A stretch of DNA of 64,000 nucleotides from Halichoerus grypus (Eukaryota; Chordata; Mammalia; Carnivora; Phocidae): NCBI RefSeq assembly GCF_964656455.1, contig NC_135712.1:71615239-71679238 (forward strand), in the 5' to 3' direction. This document shows, piece after piece, positions 35,790 through 47,000 of the stretch. Below the pieces are notes generated by a model that saw only the letters and a list, made by a program, of their open reading frames with translations, was not told the origin of the DNA and did no database searches. The translations under genes were made by a program, and so were the position numbers. The first letter of the stretch is position 1, and every line of letters begins with the position of its first letter.

Positions 35790-36291
35790 TCCAAATGAAT
35801 TTTTAGCACAAATTTACATCTTGCTGTCATTATGACAGCACTGTCGGTATGCAACATTAGAATGTCTCCATAATATAATCTTTTTTGTTTTAAATTTTTC
35901 TTCGAGCATTTTGAGTATTTCATCCCTAGGGGTTTGTTTTGGTACTTTGCAAAAACAATCAATGGCTTTGCAAGATAATCTTCTATTCAGACGTTTCAAC
36001 CATTGCTGTTAACTTGAGCACAGTTCTTAACATGTAGAATCATCACTCAGCAGTAAACACTTTTGATAAAGTTTTCTTCTGGGTTAGTGATTGTTATTGT
36101 GTTTATTTGGCATGCTGTCAAATGCATCTGTTCTGTTACTCATATATGGTACCTTTTTTATTTCCTTTGCCTGTTTGGAAATTATGAAGTTTTAACATTG
36201 TCCTTGCAAGCTAACATATTGTGCAATTTTGCAATTGTATGAGGCATTCTGGCTCTAGCTCCTAATTGGGTAGTCTTGTAACTAGCTTCTT

Positions 36292-36513
36292 TTTTTTTCT
36301 TTGTAACTATTTTTTTTTTTTTTTAAAGATTTTATTTATTTATTTGACAGAGAGAGACACAGCGAGAGACGGAATACAAGCAGGGGGAATGGGAGAGGGA
36401 GAAGCAGGCTTCCTGCGGAGCAGGGAGCCCGATGCGGGGCTCGATCCCAGGACCCTGGGATCATGACCTGAGCCAAAGGCAGACGTTTAACGACTGAGCC
36501 ACCCAGGCGCCCC
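36292..36513 (-). mobile_element. CanSINE with interrupted tail
   Basis: Antisense SINE with TSD tgtaactagcttctt / tgtaactagtttctt at 36277-36291 and 36514-36528. Its T-run contains ctttgtaactat (36299-36310), which echoes the target site. Confidence 0.88.
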
Positions 36514-37036
36514 TGTAACTAGTTTCTTAATCTGATATTGCTGTGACTAATCTCATAAAAGAACTTTGTTTCTTTTTTTGTGTTTGCAGAAGTTTAGAGT
36601 ACAAATCTTTCTGTATGAAATGGATGTTTTGTGTTGAAGTCCTGTATGGTTTGCTTCTACCATTGATTCATTTAATAACTTTGATAAAAAAGATAGGTCA
36701 AAGAAGAGAATTTGGACCATTGTGTTTGTATTCTGAATGTAATCACTGTTCAGCACTATTTATTGAAAAATTTGTCCATTATGGTGGGAAAACAACAATC
36801 AGTAAAAAATCTAACTATGAAAATGAAACAATATATGTCTTTAAGTTTCAGAAATTGATATGTGTGCATATATTTTTCTGCATTCTTAAAATGTTTTAAA
36901 ATAAATTGAAAGATAATATAATGAACATTTAATAAAATAGGAAATACTAATTTAGTTAATGCAATAAATGTTACTCTCGTGTATGATCAGAAAATCTGCA
37001 AATGCCTACAATCCCATTTAAATGATTATGTGCATT

Positions 37037-37154
37037 TGTTTATTTCAAGTTTTTATTTAAATTCCAGTTAGTTAACATATAGTGTTATATTAGTTTCAGG
37101 AGTGGAATTTAGTGATTCATCACTTACATGTAGCACTCAGTGCTCATCACAACA
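37037..37154 (-). mobile_element. Very short L1 3' end insertion
   Basis: About 118 bp of antisense L1 3' UTR (agttagttaacatatagtgttatattag, agtgctcatcacaacag) with TSD gattatgtgcatt at 37024-37036 and 37155-37167. Confidence 0.8.
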
Positions 37155-37300
37155 GATTATGTGCATTCATCTTCAGAAATGTTTTTTAATAATTAAAAAT
37201 AAAACAATGAAATTTCATCAAGAGTCAGAGTTTGGCTAATTAACATCAAAAGCCAATAATAAATATCAAGAAGTAATAGTCAAAAAAATAATTGTATTCT

Positions 37301-38787
37301 TTTTTTTTTTGATGTAGTTTTCCATGATTCATTGTTTGCGTATAACACCCAGTGCTCCATTCAATACGTGCCCTCTTTAATACACATCACCAGGCTAACC
37401 CATCCCCCCAACCCCCTCCCCTCTAAAACCCTCAGTTTGTTTCTCAGAGTCCATAGTCGCTCATGGTTCATCTCCCCCTCCGATTTGCCCCCCTTCATTT
37501 TTCCCTTCCTACTTTTTTTTTTTTTTTTTTTTTTTTACATATAATGTATTGTTTGTTTCAGAGGTACAGGTCTGTGATTCATCAGTCTTACACAATTCAT
37601 AGCGCTCACCATAGCACATACCCGCCCCAATGTCTATCACCCAGCCACCCCATCCCTCCCACCCCCACCACTCCTGCAACCCTCAGTTTGTTTCCTGAGA
37701 TTAAGAATTCCTCATATCAGTGAGATCATATGATTCTTGTCTTTCTCTGATTGACTTATTTCATTTAGCATAATACCCTCTAGTTCCATCCACGTCATTG
37801 CAAATGGCAAGATTTCGTGTTTTTTGATGGCTGCATAATATTCCATTGTGTGTGATTCTCTCTCTCCCTCTCCCTCTCTTAAAAAAAAGAACACCCCGCA
37901 AAAACCCTTATAAACACTAATATCTTATGTAAGACTGTTGACATTTATGTCTGGCTGTTTAACAACCACCCCAAAATTTAGTGACTTAAAACAATAGGGC
38001 TTGGAGGGGAGTATACACACACACACACACACTGCATCTTCTCTATCCATTCATCTGTTGATGGACATCTTGGCTCTTTCCATAGTTTGGCTATTGTGGA
38101 CAGTGCTGCTATAAACATTGGGGTGCAGGTGCCCCTTCGGATCACTACCTTTGTATCTTTGGGGTAAATACCCAGTAGTGCGATTGCTGGGTCGTAGGGT
38201 AGCTCTATTTTCAAGTTTTTGAGAACCTCCATACTGTTTTCCAGAGTGGCTACATCAGCTTGCATTCCCACCAACAGTGTAGGAGGGTTCCCCTTTCTCC
38301 ACATCCTCGCCAACATCTGTCATTTCCTGACTTGTTAATTTTAGGCATTCTGACTGGTTTGAGGTGGTATCTCATTGAGGTTTTGATTTGGATTTCCCTG
38401 ATGCCAAGTGATGTTTGTTGAGCGCTTTTTCATGTGTCTGTTGGCCATTTGGATGTCTTCTTTGGAGAAATGTCTGTTCATGTCTTCTGCCCATTTCATG
38501 ATTGGATTATTTGTTCTTTGGGTGTTGAGTTTGATAAGTTCTTTATAGATTTTGGATACTAGCCCTTTATCTGATATGTCATTTGCAAATATCTTCTCCC
38601 ATTCTGTCGGTTGTCTTTTGGTTTTGTTGACTGTTTCCTTTGCTGTGCAAAAGCTTTTTATCTTGATGAAGTCCCAATAGTTCATTTTTGCCCTTGCTTC
38701 CCTTGCCTTTGGCGATGTTTCTAGGAAGAAGTTGCTGTGGCTGAGGTCGAAGAGGTTGCTGCCTGTGTTCTCCTCCACCCCAAATCG
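37301..38787 (-). mobile_element. L1 3' part with a second L1 3' UTR as its tail
   Basis: Antisense L1 flanked by TSD attgtattct (37291-37300 and 38788-38797). From its 3' end it reads: T-run, an L1 3' UTR of one type (37311-37511), a second T-run (37512-37536), a different L1 3' UTR (37537-37740), then ORF2 C-terminal sequence (for example minus-strand [20 protein letters not shown]) up to 38779. It is interrupted by a foreign 156-bp copy at 37854-38009. The ORF2 remnant at 38847-38341 (minus) is open for 168 codons but is an L1 fragment plus flank. Confidence 0.88.
37854..38009. repeat. 156-bp direct duplication, derived copy
   Basis: By eye identical to 39379-39534. It interrupts the L1 at a TG/CA run: left flank ccattgtgtgt, right flank agtatacacacac. 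It contains a CanSINE 3' end joined to MLT2-like sequence, which belong together only at the 39.4-kb locus. Confidence 0.95.
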
Positions 38788-39256
38788 ATTGTATTCTAAT
38801 AGAAGTACCTCATAACAAATGATGATGCTAAGGAAACAATCATACATACCTTATAAGTAGGAGAAATGTGAAAAATAAAAGCACATTAACAGCAAAAATT
38901 TGTGAAAATAAGAGCCAAAGAAAGATGAAATATTTAACAGTGGTTACAAAGCCAAGAAGTGATGACAAAGAAATTATGACTAAAATAGTTTTGGATGATT
39001 CAAATGGTAACACCAGGGGGAAAGTTACATAATTTTGTTAAAGTAATAATTATTGCATTTAAATACTTTACAGAGCAAGTCAGACAAATAATATTAAAAT
39101 ATAATTTTAGCAAAAATATAATTTTAGCAGTTGGTAATTTCTGAATGGTTGTACCAAATAGTTTACAACTTCTTTTTTTTATTTTTTATTTTATTTTATT
39201 ATTATTATTTTTTTAGTTTACAACTTCTTAAATCACTATAAAAACTCATAAACACT

Positions 39257-39434
39257 GGGGTACCTGGGTGGCTCAGTCGGTTAAGCGTCTGACTCTTGAT
39301 TTCAGTTTAGGTCATGATCTCACAGTTGTGAGATTGAGCCCGGTGTTGGGCTCTGTGCTGAGCACAGAGCCTGCTTAAGATTCTCTCTCTCCCTCTCCCT
39401 CTCTTAAAAAAAAGAACACCCCGCAAAAACCCTT
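39257..39434 (+). mobile_element. CanSINE
   Basis: Sense SINE with TSD ataaacact at 39248-39256 and 39435-39443; its 3' end is part of the 156-bp duplication. Confidence 0.92.
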
Positions 39435-39534
39435 ATAAACACTAATATCTTATGTAAGACTGTTGACATTTATGTCTGGCTGTTTAACAACCACCCCAAA
39501 ATTTAGTGACTTAAAACAATAGGGCTTGGAGGGG
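39379..39534. repeat. 156-bp direct duplication, likely source copy
   Basis: Matches 37854-38009 without any mismatch or gap that I can see. Considered the source because the SINE here is complete and has both TSD copies. Confidence 0.93.
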
Positions 39535-39945
39535 GGCAGCTTGTCTCTACGTCAGTTGGTTTTGGCTGAGTGGTTTGTGTGTGGCTGGAGGATCCAGCAT
39601 GTCTGGTGCCTTACCTGGGGTGGCTAGAATGGCTGGGATTGGCCAGGCTCTTCTGCCCTTTGGAGTCTTTCATTCTCGAGGACTTTTCTCTTATAATGTG
39701 GTCTCTCTCCAGCAGGGTAATCAGGCTTCTTAATGTGATAGCTAGCTTTTCTTCAGGCTTAGACCTGGAAATCACACAGAATCATTTCTGCTACATTCTT
39801 TCGGTCAAAGCAAGACACAGGGCTACCCCAAATTCAGTGTAAAGGGAAATAAACTCTACCTTTTGGTGGGAGAGTACCATGCACATGGAGGGATGAGAGG
39901 AATTGTTGGTGGCCATCTGTATATACAGTCTGCTGTATCTTTCAG
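39480..39945. mobile_element. MLT2-like ERVL LTR, diverged
   Basis: Contains taacaaccaccccaaaatttagtgacttaaaacaa, ctggaggatccag and ggaattgttggtggccatctg, as I remember from MLT2-type solo LTRs. Only the LTR is seen, no internal retroviral genes. Confidence 0.5.
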
Positions 39946-40111
39946 CACACCAGTAGTGTGTGCCATTGACCCAAGTGTTTGGAACCTTTACAGTAGAAAA
40001 TTTGTCCCCATCTCCAGGGATTTTGATTTATGTCATCTGGAGTATAGCATCAGAATTTTAAAAATTTCTCTAGGTGATTCTGACATGTAGTAGTTTGAGA
40101 CCCACTACTTT

Positions 40112-40302
40112 AAATCAGTGATTCTCAAATTGTGATCCATGGACTAACAGCATCAGCATCACCTGGGGACTTGTTAGAACTTCTCAGAGTTCACCCAGAT
40201 CTACTGAATCGGCATTCTGAGGCTGGGAGCCAGCCATCTGTGTTTGAACAAGCCTTCTAGGCAGTTCTGAGGTACTATAAAGTTTGAGAACCGCTGTTCT
40301 AG
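40112..40302 (+). mobile_element. MER5A-like hAT MITE, complete ends
   Basis: Starts cagtgattctcaaattgtg and ends gtttgagaaccgctg, giving inverted ends typical of MER5A; core agcatcacctggggactt. Confidence 0.8.
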
Positions 40303-40304
40303 AG

Positions 40305-40500
40305 CAGGGGTTGGCAGACTTTGGTTTGAAGGTCAGATCTAGCCCATCACCCCCCTTTTGCATATAAAGTTTCACTGGAACACATTCGTTTCTGTATTGT
40401 CTATGGCTACTACAAAGAGAGTAGTTGTGACAAAGACCACATGACCCACAAGCCTAAAATACTGTCTAGTCTTTTACAGAAAAAATGTGCTGTGCTCTGC
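40305..40500 (+). mobile_element. hAT-type DNA transposon copy
   Basis: Starts caggggttggcagactttgg, with aagtttcactggaacacattcg, tattgtctatggctact and tttacagaaaaa. Same family as 9498 and 56645, opposite orientation. Confidence 0.75.
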
Positions 40501-40619
40501 TCTAAAGGACTCCTTTATTTTTGTCCACTTCCAGGGACTCTATCTGTCATGACACCCACTGAAGAGAGACCTTTTTTCTGCTTTAGTGAAAGTGATTTAA
40601 AGACTAGTTACCTTGGTGA

Positions 40620-41400
40620 ATTTTTCTCAGTGGAGTGGTAGTGGATGAACCAAAGCTGCAACCCAGACTAGCTAAAATCAGAATCTCTGGAAGTAGGAAC
40701 CAGGCATCAGTAATTTTCAAAGGTCCCCAGGTCATTCCAGTGTGCAGCCTAGTTTGAAATAGTGCATTGCTTCCCCCAAACAAACTACTTGGAAATCTTG
40801 GTAAATGCAGACTGATTCTGTAAGTCTGGAGTGGTTTTGGAAATTCTTCTTTTCTAACAAGCAACCAGGTGGTACGCATAATGCTGGTTTACACCTGGGG
40901 AACTTTAAATATACTGATTCCTGAGTCTCACCAGTGTTTCTGATTATCAGGGTATTTAAAAGTTCCCCAGGTTATTCTAATGTGCAACCAATTTAAGAAC
41001 CCTTGAGTTAGAGCAGTTTGTTTCAATCTTTAAGTAATAGAATCACTTAGCAAACTTAATAAAAATACAGAAGTATTCTTTTTTCTTTTTTTTTTGAGAG
41101 ATAGAGAGAGAGAGCATGTTTGCATGTGCGAGCGGGGGTGGAGGGTGGGGAGGGAGGGCAGAGGGAGAGGGAGAGAATCTTAAACAGACAGTGTTAGGCA
41201 TGGAGCTGGAGGTGGGGCTCGATTCCCCTATCTGAGATCATGACCTGAGCTGAAATCAAGAGTTGGATGCTCAATGGACTGAGCCACCCAGGCGCCCCAG
41301 GGATTCTATCTTTCTTCAACAAGTTTGGACCTTGGTATTTTCTGTTAGCTTTCCCCATGATAAGCTAGCAAAGAATCACTGCTGTAGAGGAATGAAGGGA
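40620..41400. mobile_element. Cluster of MER5A-like fragments
   Basis: Several diverged MER5A-type pieces follow each other: 40620-40770 (tccccaggtcattccagtgtgcag), 40770-40900, 40890-41015 (gttccccaggttattctaatgtgcaacc) and 41020-41400, the last split by a CanSINE. Exact borders are uncertain. Confidence 0.6.
41082..41297 (-). mobile_element. CanSINE
   Basis: Antisense SINE with long GA-rich region, head gagccacccaggcgcccc; TSD not clear. Confidence 0.88.
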
Positions 41401-41586
41401 GAAAGAAGAATTTAGAGAAATGGATAGGCTAGGACAAGCAGAGAATGTAGAAAAAGAGGAACAAATGATAAACAATCATTTGAATATTGGGACCTGTTCC
41501 TGATGATAGCAAAGAAGAGACCACTTGATTTATTATTGGCCTATTTACAGGTCTAGTGAGATTAATGAAAAGATTCAGTGAGTCCA

Positions 41587-41781
41587 GGGGCGCCTGGGTG
41601 GCCCAGTCAGTTAAGTGTCTGACTCTTGATTTTGGCTCAGGGTTGTGGGATCGAGCCAGGGGTCGGGCTCCACATTGAGCGGGGAGTCTACCTGAGACTC
41701 TCTCCCTCTCCTACTGTCCCTCCCCTCTGCTCGCTCACACTTTTTCTTTCAAATAAATAAATAAAATAAATCTTAAACCAA
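41587..41781 (+). mobile_element. CanSINE
   Basis: Sense SINE with perfect TSD aaaagattcagtgagtcca at 41568-41586 and 41782-41800. Confidence 0.95.
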
Positions 41782-42152
41782 AAAAGATTCAGTGAGTCCA
41801 CAGCCATAGCCCTGTACTCTTCTATAGATTTTGGAAAGCACAGGGATGATTTTGTCCTGTAGAATTATAGAAGAGAGTGCTGTGGTGGTTGAATAAAATT
41901 TAAATGGAAGACGAAGACTTTACAAAATTTATACTTTGAACCAATGGGACCTAAATGGTAAGAACTGGAAACTTTCAGTGCCAACTATGGATGTGTAGCC
42001 TATCTTCTTCTAACCTTCCTAGAGTACTCTTTGCCATGTGTAAAGTGCATCTCAGCTTTCATCCTTTCCTGAAAGCAGGTGAGATAGTGTTGCTTTAACC
42101 AGGTCCAGACATGAATGGGAAATAAACCTGAGTGTAAGCCATTGGTTTTAAA

Positions 42153-42347
42153 GATTGATTGGTTGATTGATTTTAGAGAGAGAGTGACAGAGGGTGAGTG
42201 GGGAGGCCAGAGGGAGGGGGAGAGAGAGAATCCTCGAGCAGACTCCCCACTGAGTGTGGAGCCCAACATGGGGCTCAATCCCACAATCCTGAGATCATGA
42301 TCTGAGCTGAAATCAAGAGTCTGCTGCTTAACTGACTGAGCCACCCA
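42153..42347 (-). mobile_element. CanSINE
   Basis: Antisense SINE with short TSD gttttaaa at 42145-42152 and 42348-42355; tail altered to gattgattggttgattga. Confidence 0.88.
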
Positions 42348-43659
42348 GTTTTAAACAGCTATATATTATCTATGCACTCAAGTTAGATCCTTTTATAATT
42401 AGCAGATAGGTCAAATGATACATTGTTGGTTATTTGTTACATATATATGTCGCTAAGAATAATACTGTTAATGTCCAGAAATGGAATTGAACCTTAGCTT
42501 TTATGTGGTAGCTTCCCTCACCCCCCCAATGTCTCATTGTGGCTTTATTATACCATTCCAGGTTTTGTGGTGTAGAAACAAAAGACAAGACCCGAGGTGT
42601 ACTCAATTCTGAGGATAAAACAATTTTTTTGGTCTAAAACCTAAGTGAAGTTTTTGGGTGATTACTGAGCACTTTGGATAAGATCTGGATCAGAATCCCC
42701 AATTAGTGAAGATGGTAGAACACAACACAAGGAAAATGGGGAAATCAGATAAAGGACAAAAACTTAGGAAAGAGTCTTACAAAGTTCATTTGGTACCTGG
42801 CTTCCAGGAACATTGACAAGGCTACTTTTATTTCACCCTCTGATTCTTTCAAGGCTTATAGAGCTTTTTACTTTTAGCATATGAAGAGGAATGCTGTGAA
42901 TTCTGCCTCAGGCCGAGTATAGATTAGTGATTTAAGAAATGGGACTAACTGAGGCAACTCTGGAGCAGTTCGCACAGGAGACAGCAGTAGGTAGCTGGTA
43001 GGTTGTCCGGGTGGCATGCAGTTGGCAGGTAGGAGACAGACAGTTCTTCACTCAGTTACTTTTGCATTAACAACATACTTTTCACTGTAATGGAGGTGTT
43101 GAAAATATGTTGCCTAGATAATTGGCAGTTTCCTAAAATACTTCTTATCCATTCAAATGTATATAAAATTTAGTTTAGGTAATGCTGTGTCTTGGGGGAT
43201 GTAGATAGTAATGTTTTTATAGTTTTAAAACAATGACAATGCTACACAGGAAAACATTGTGTTTTTTTCCTCTGGAATATATTGATTTTTTTAAACAGCA
43301 TTACTGAGGAATAATATAGCCAGCATATTAAAGTGTACAATTTTGGAAATGTTGAGATATGTAAACCTCCATGTAAACTGTCACTGAGTGAACATAGTAA
43401 CAGTCACACCCCAAAAGGTTTCCTATGCCGCTTTATAATTGTTTGCTGCCGCCTCATTTCTAGTCATTCACTGATCTGCTTTCTATCATTATTGATTAGT
43501 TTGAATTTTCTATACTTACATGTAAATAGAATCAGTGTAATTATTTTGAGACTCAATAGTGTTGTGCTTATCAATAATTCATTCATTTTTTTATTGCTTA
43601 ATACTGTTACACTGTATGGATATGCCATAATTTATCCATTCACCTGTTGATGGATGTCT

Positions 43660-44180
43660 TAGTTATCTATTGCTGTATAGTGGATTACCCCAAAATAGAG
43701 TGGCTTAAAACAATAAACATTTATTATCATGGTTTCTGGGCCAGGAATTTTTTAAAGAGACATAGCTGAGTTGTTCTGGCTCAGTCTTCTATGAGATTGC
43801 TGTTAAGGTGTTGGCTGGGCCACAGTCAGTTGAAAGCTTTACTGGGGCTGGAGGATCCAGTTCCAAGATAGGGCCATGCACATGGCTGTTGGATCCAGGC
43901 AGGCCTCAGTTCCTCCCAAGGAGCCTCCTCCCTGGGCTGCTTGAGTGTCCTTACTACATAGAATGTGGTTACTCCCTAAACAAGCTATCCAAGAGCAAGG
44001 GCAAAGAGAAAGCTGCAATACTTTTCATGACTTAGTCTTAGAAGTCACACATTTTCACTTCCTCCATATTACCATGTGTTAGAAGTAAGGCACTATAACC
44101 AGCTTATTCTCAAGGTAAGAAGCATCAGACTCCACTTTTGAAGGGAGGAGTGTTAAAGAATTTGTGGACATAGTTTAAAG
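43660..44180 (+). mobile_element. MLT2-like ERVL LTR inserted in L1
   Basis: Contains gttatctattgctgtatagtggattaccccaaaat, ggctggaggatccag, tgggctgcttgagtgtcc and gaagtcacacattttcacttcc, as remembered from MLT2 solo LTRs. No retroviral coding sequence accompanies it. Confidence 0.65.
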
Positions 44181-45600
44181 TTGTTTGAGTTGTTTTTGGG
44201 TTTTGGCTATTATAAATAAAGCTGCTTATAAAAATATATGTAAAAGTTTATATAGGTATATGCATTTATTTCTTTAGTGTAAATAGGAGTAGAATGGCTA
44301 ATTTATAAGGTAGGATTATGTTTAACTTTTTATAAAACTATTTGTATAGTGAAGACTACAAAACATTGGTAAGAAAAATTAAGGGAAGAGAAAATAACTT
44401 GTTTATAATAATAATATTAATATTCTTTCCTATGTTAAATTTTAAAAAAATTTTAACTTCTAAGAAATTAAAGAAAACCTCCCAGAATTTGGAAATTGTT
44501 TCCCAAAGTTGACTATATATTTTACAGCAGCCATGTATGAGAGTTCTAGTTGCTTCACACAATCAACACACTTGGTATGGTCACTCTTTTTAAATTTATC
44601 ATGGTTTTAATTTGCATTTTCTTAATAACTAGAGATGCTGAGCATCTTTTTTTGTGTGTTTATTTTCCATTAATGTATCTTCTTGATGAAATGTCAGATC
44701 TTTTGCCATTAAAAATTTTTGGATTTTTAAAATCTTATTTAGTTGTAAGAGTTCTTTCTGTATTCCAGATATGTTTTTTGTCAGATAAATGTTTTGCATA
44801 TATTTTCTTCCAGGCTTTGGCTTGTCTTTTTCACTTTTATAACCGTATCTTTTGAAGAGCAGTAGTTTTTAATTTTGATTGTCAGTTTATTGATTGTTTT
44901 CTTTTATAGTTTTCTTTTTGTGTTTTACCAAGAAATGTTTGCCAGTTTATTCTGTGTTTAGATTTGTGATCCATTCTGAGTTAAATTTTCTGTATGTTTG
45001 CATGGTAAGGGTCAAGGTTTATTTTTTTTCAGCATATGGCTCTTCAGTTGTTTGTTCTAATACCATTTGCTCAAAAAATTTCTCTTTCCCATTTTGGCAA
45101 CTTTTGGAAGGCGGCTATGCTCACCAGTATACCACCAGCGCCACACTGTCTAAAAAAATGTGTGGGTCATTTTTGGGCTCTATTTTGTTTCACTGATCTT
45201 TTTGCTTATCTTTATTCTAATAGCACAATAGCCTTGATTACTGCAGCTTTCATAGTAAGCCTTGAAGTCAGGTAGTGTAGCTATTCCAGCTTTGTTCCTT
45301 TTTTTCAAAATTGGCTTGGCTATTCTAGGTCTTTTACATTTTCACATAAATTTTTGAATCAGATTTCCAGCTTCTACAGAAAATCTTACTGGGATTTAGA
45401 GTGGGATTGCATTGAAGGTATAGATCAATTTGGTGAGAGTTGACATCATCCTAATATTGAGTCTTCGAATCCATGAACACAGTATATCTCTCCATTTATT
45501 TAAGTTTTCTTTAATTTCTCTTGGTAATGTTTTGTAGTCTTCACTGTACAAGTCTTACATATCTTTTGTCAATTGTATCCCTAAGCATTTCCTATTTTTT

Positions 45601-46002
45601 TTTAAGATTTTATTTATTGGGCGCCTGGGTGGCTCAGTTGGTTAAGTGACTGCCTTCGGCTCAGGTCATGATCCTGGAGTCCCAGGATCGAGTCCCGCAT
45701 CGGGCTCCCTGCTCAGCAGGGAGTCTGCTTCTCCCTCTCCCGCTCCCCCCTCTTGTGCTCTCTCTCTCTCAAATAAATAAATAAAATCTTAAAAAAAAAA
45801 AAAAAAAGATTTTATTTATTTATTTGACAGAGAGAGAGACAGACAGAGAGCACAAGCAAGGGGAGCAGCAGAGGGAGAGGGAGAAGCAGCAGGCTCTCTG
45901 CTGACCAAGGAGCCTGATGTGGGGCTTGATCCCAGGATCCTGGGATCATGACCCTCATGAGCCCAAGGCAGATGCTTAACCGCTGAGCCATCCAGGCGCC
46001 CC
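45601..46002 (-). mobile_element. CanSINE with nested inverted CanSINE
   Basis: Antisense SINE with perfect 17-bp TSD agcatttcctatttttt at 45584-45600 and 46003-46019. It is split by a sense SINE near its tail. Confidence 0.94.
45619..45805 (+). mobile_element. CanSINE nested in SINE tail, young-looking
   Basis: Sense SINE with perfect TSD aagattttatttatt at 45604-45618 and 45806-45820; intact pol III boxes. Confidence 0.95.
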
Positions 46003-46352
46003 AGCATTTCCTATTTTTTGATGCTACTGTAAAGTTCGGTTTCTAATTAGTTGTCGCTGGTATACAGAAATAGCATTGAATTATGTATATTGACTTTGTT
46101 CCTGTGGCCCTGCTAAGTACACTTATTAGTTCTAGTAGACTTTTCTGTAAATTCCATAGTATTATCTATATAGCCAATCATATCACCTATGGATAAAGAT
46201 AGTTTTATATTCTTCCTTTCTGATATTTTCCCCTTTTTTCATTTTTCTTGCTTGATTGCATTGCTAGGATTTCTAGTACAGTGTTGAATAGAAGTGATGA
46301 GAGGAGACAGTCTTGCCTTGTTCTTGATCATTGCCATTAAGCCTTTCACCAC

Positions 46353-46374
46353 AAAAAAAAAAAAAAAAAAAAAG
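46353..46374 (+). mobile_element. Poly(A)-only retro-insertion
   Basis: A21 plus G flanked by direct repeats aagcctttcaccac (46339-46352) and aaggctttcaccac (46375-46388). The left repeat follows TT, as at L1 endonuclease sites. Confidence 0.75.
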
Positions 46375-46796
46375 AAGGCTTTCACCACTGAATATGTTAA
46401 CTGTAGGTTTTTCATATGTGCCTTTTATTAGTTTGAAGAAGTCCCCTTCTATTCCTGGGTTCCTGAGAATTTTTATTAGGAATGGATGTTGGATTTGGTC
46501 AAATGCTTTTTTGTATAGTTTTTCTGTTTTAGTTTGTTAACATGGTAAATTATAGTCATTGATTTTTGAATGTTAAATCAATCTTGCAATCCCAGAATAA
46601 GTCCTAATTGGTTATGATATATTGTCCTTTTTATATGTTGTTATTACATATCATTGTTATGTATTAAGAATTTTTGCATCCATGTTCATGAGGGATATTG
46701 AGGGTTCCCTTGTTTCTATATCCTCACCAACACTTGTTCTTGTCTTTTTGATACTAGCCATTCTGACTTGTGTGAGGTGATAGCTCATTATGGTTT

Positions 46797-47000
46797 GTTT
46801 TTTTTTTTTTAAAGATTTTTATTTATTTATTTGACAGAGAGAGACACAGCGAGAGAGGGAACACAAACAGGGGGAATGGGAGAGAGAGAAGCAGGCTTCC
46901 CGCTGAGCAGGGAGCCCGATGTGGGGCTCAATCCCAGGACCCTGGGATCATGACCTGAGCTGAAGGCAGATGCTTAACGACTGAGCCACCCAGGCGCCCC
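46797..47000 (-). mobile_element. CanSINE in L1
   Basis: Antisense SINE with perfect TSD agctcattatggttt at 46782-46796 and 47001-47015. Confidence 0.95.

Larger units (their letters stand above)
43290..46690 (-). mobile_element. Old L1, ORF2 and 3' region, split
   Basis: Antisense L1 from 3' UTR (agcattactgaggaataat) into ORF2 (tttatccattcacctgttgatgg). It is interrupted by an MLT2-like LTR, then continues from about 44185 (ggctattataaataaagctgc) through ORF2 to about 46690. Further interrupted by a CanSINE pair (45601-46002) and a poly(A) insertion (46353-46374). Frames of about 100 codons are not intact domains. Confidence 0.75.

Noticed and set aside
36543..36899. 118-codon open frame on the + strand
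   Set aside because: No recognisable domain, AT-rich codon use, no promoter or splice context; longest chance frame in an intron of this size is plausible.
38341..38847. 168-codon minus-strand frame as a gene
   Set aside because: L1 ORF2 remnant ([21 protein letters not shown]) that starts in flanking DNA; same for 30647-31051 on the + strand.
39480..44180. Endogenous retrovirus provirus between the two MLT2-like LTRs
   Set aside because: The LTRs are diverged from each other, the sequence between them holds other repeat classes and no gag/pol/env-like frame; they are independent solo LTRs.
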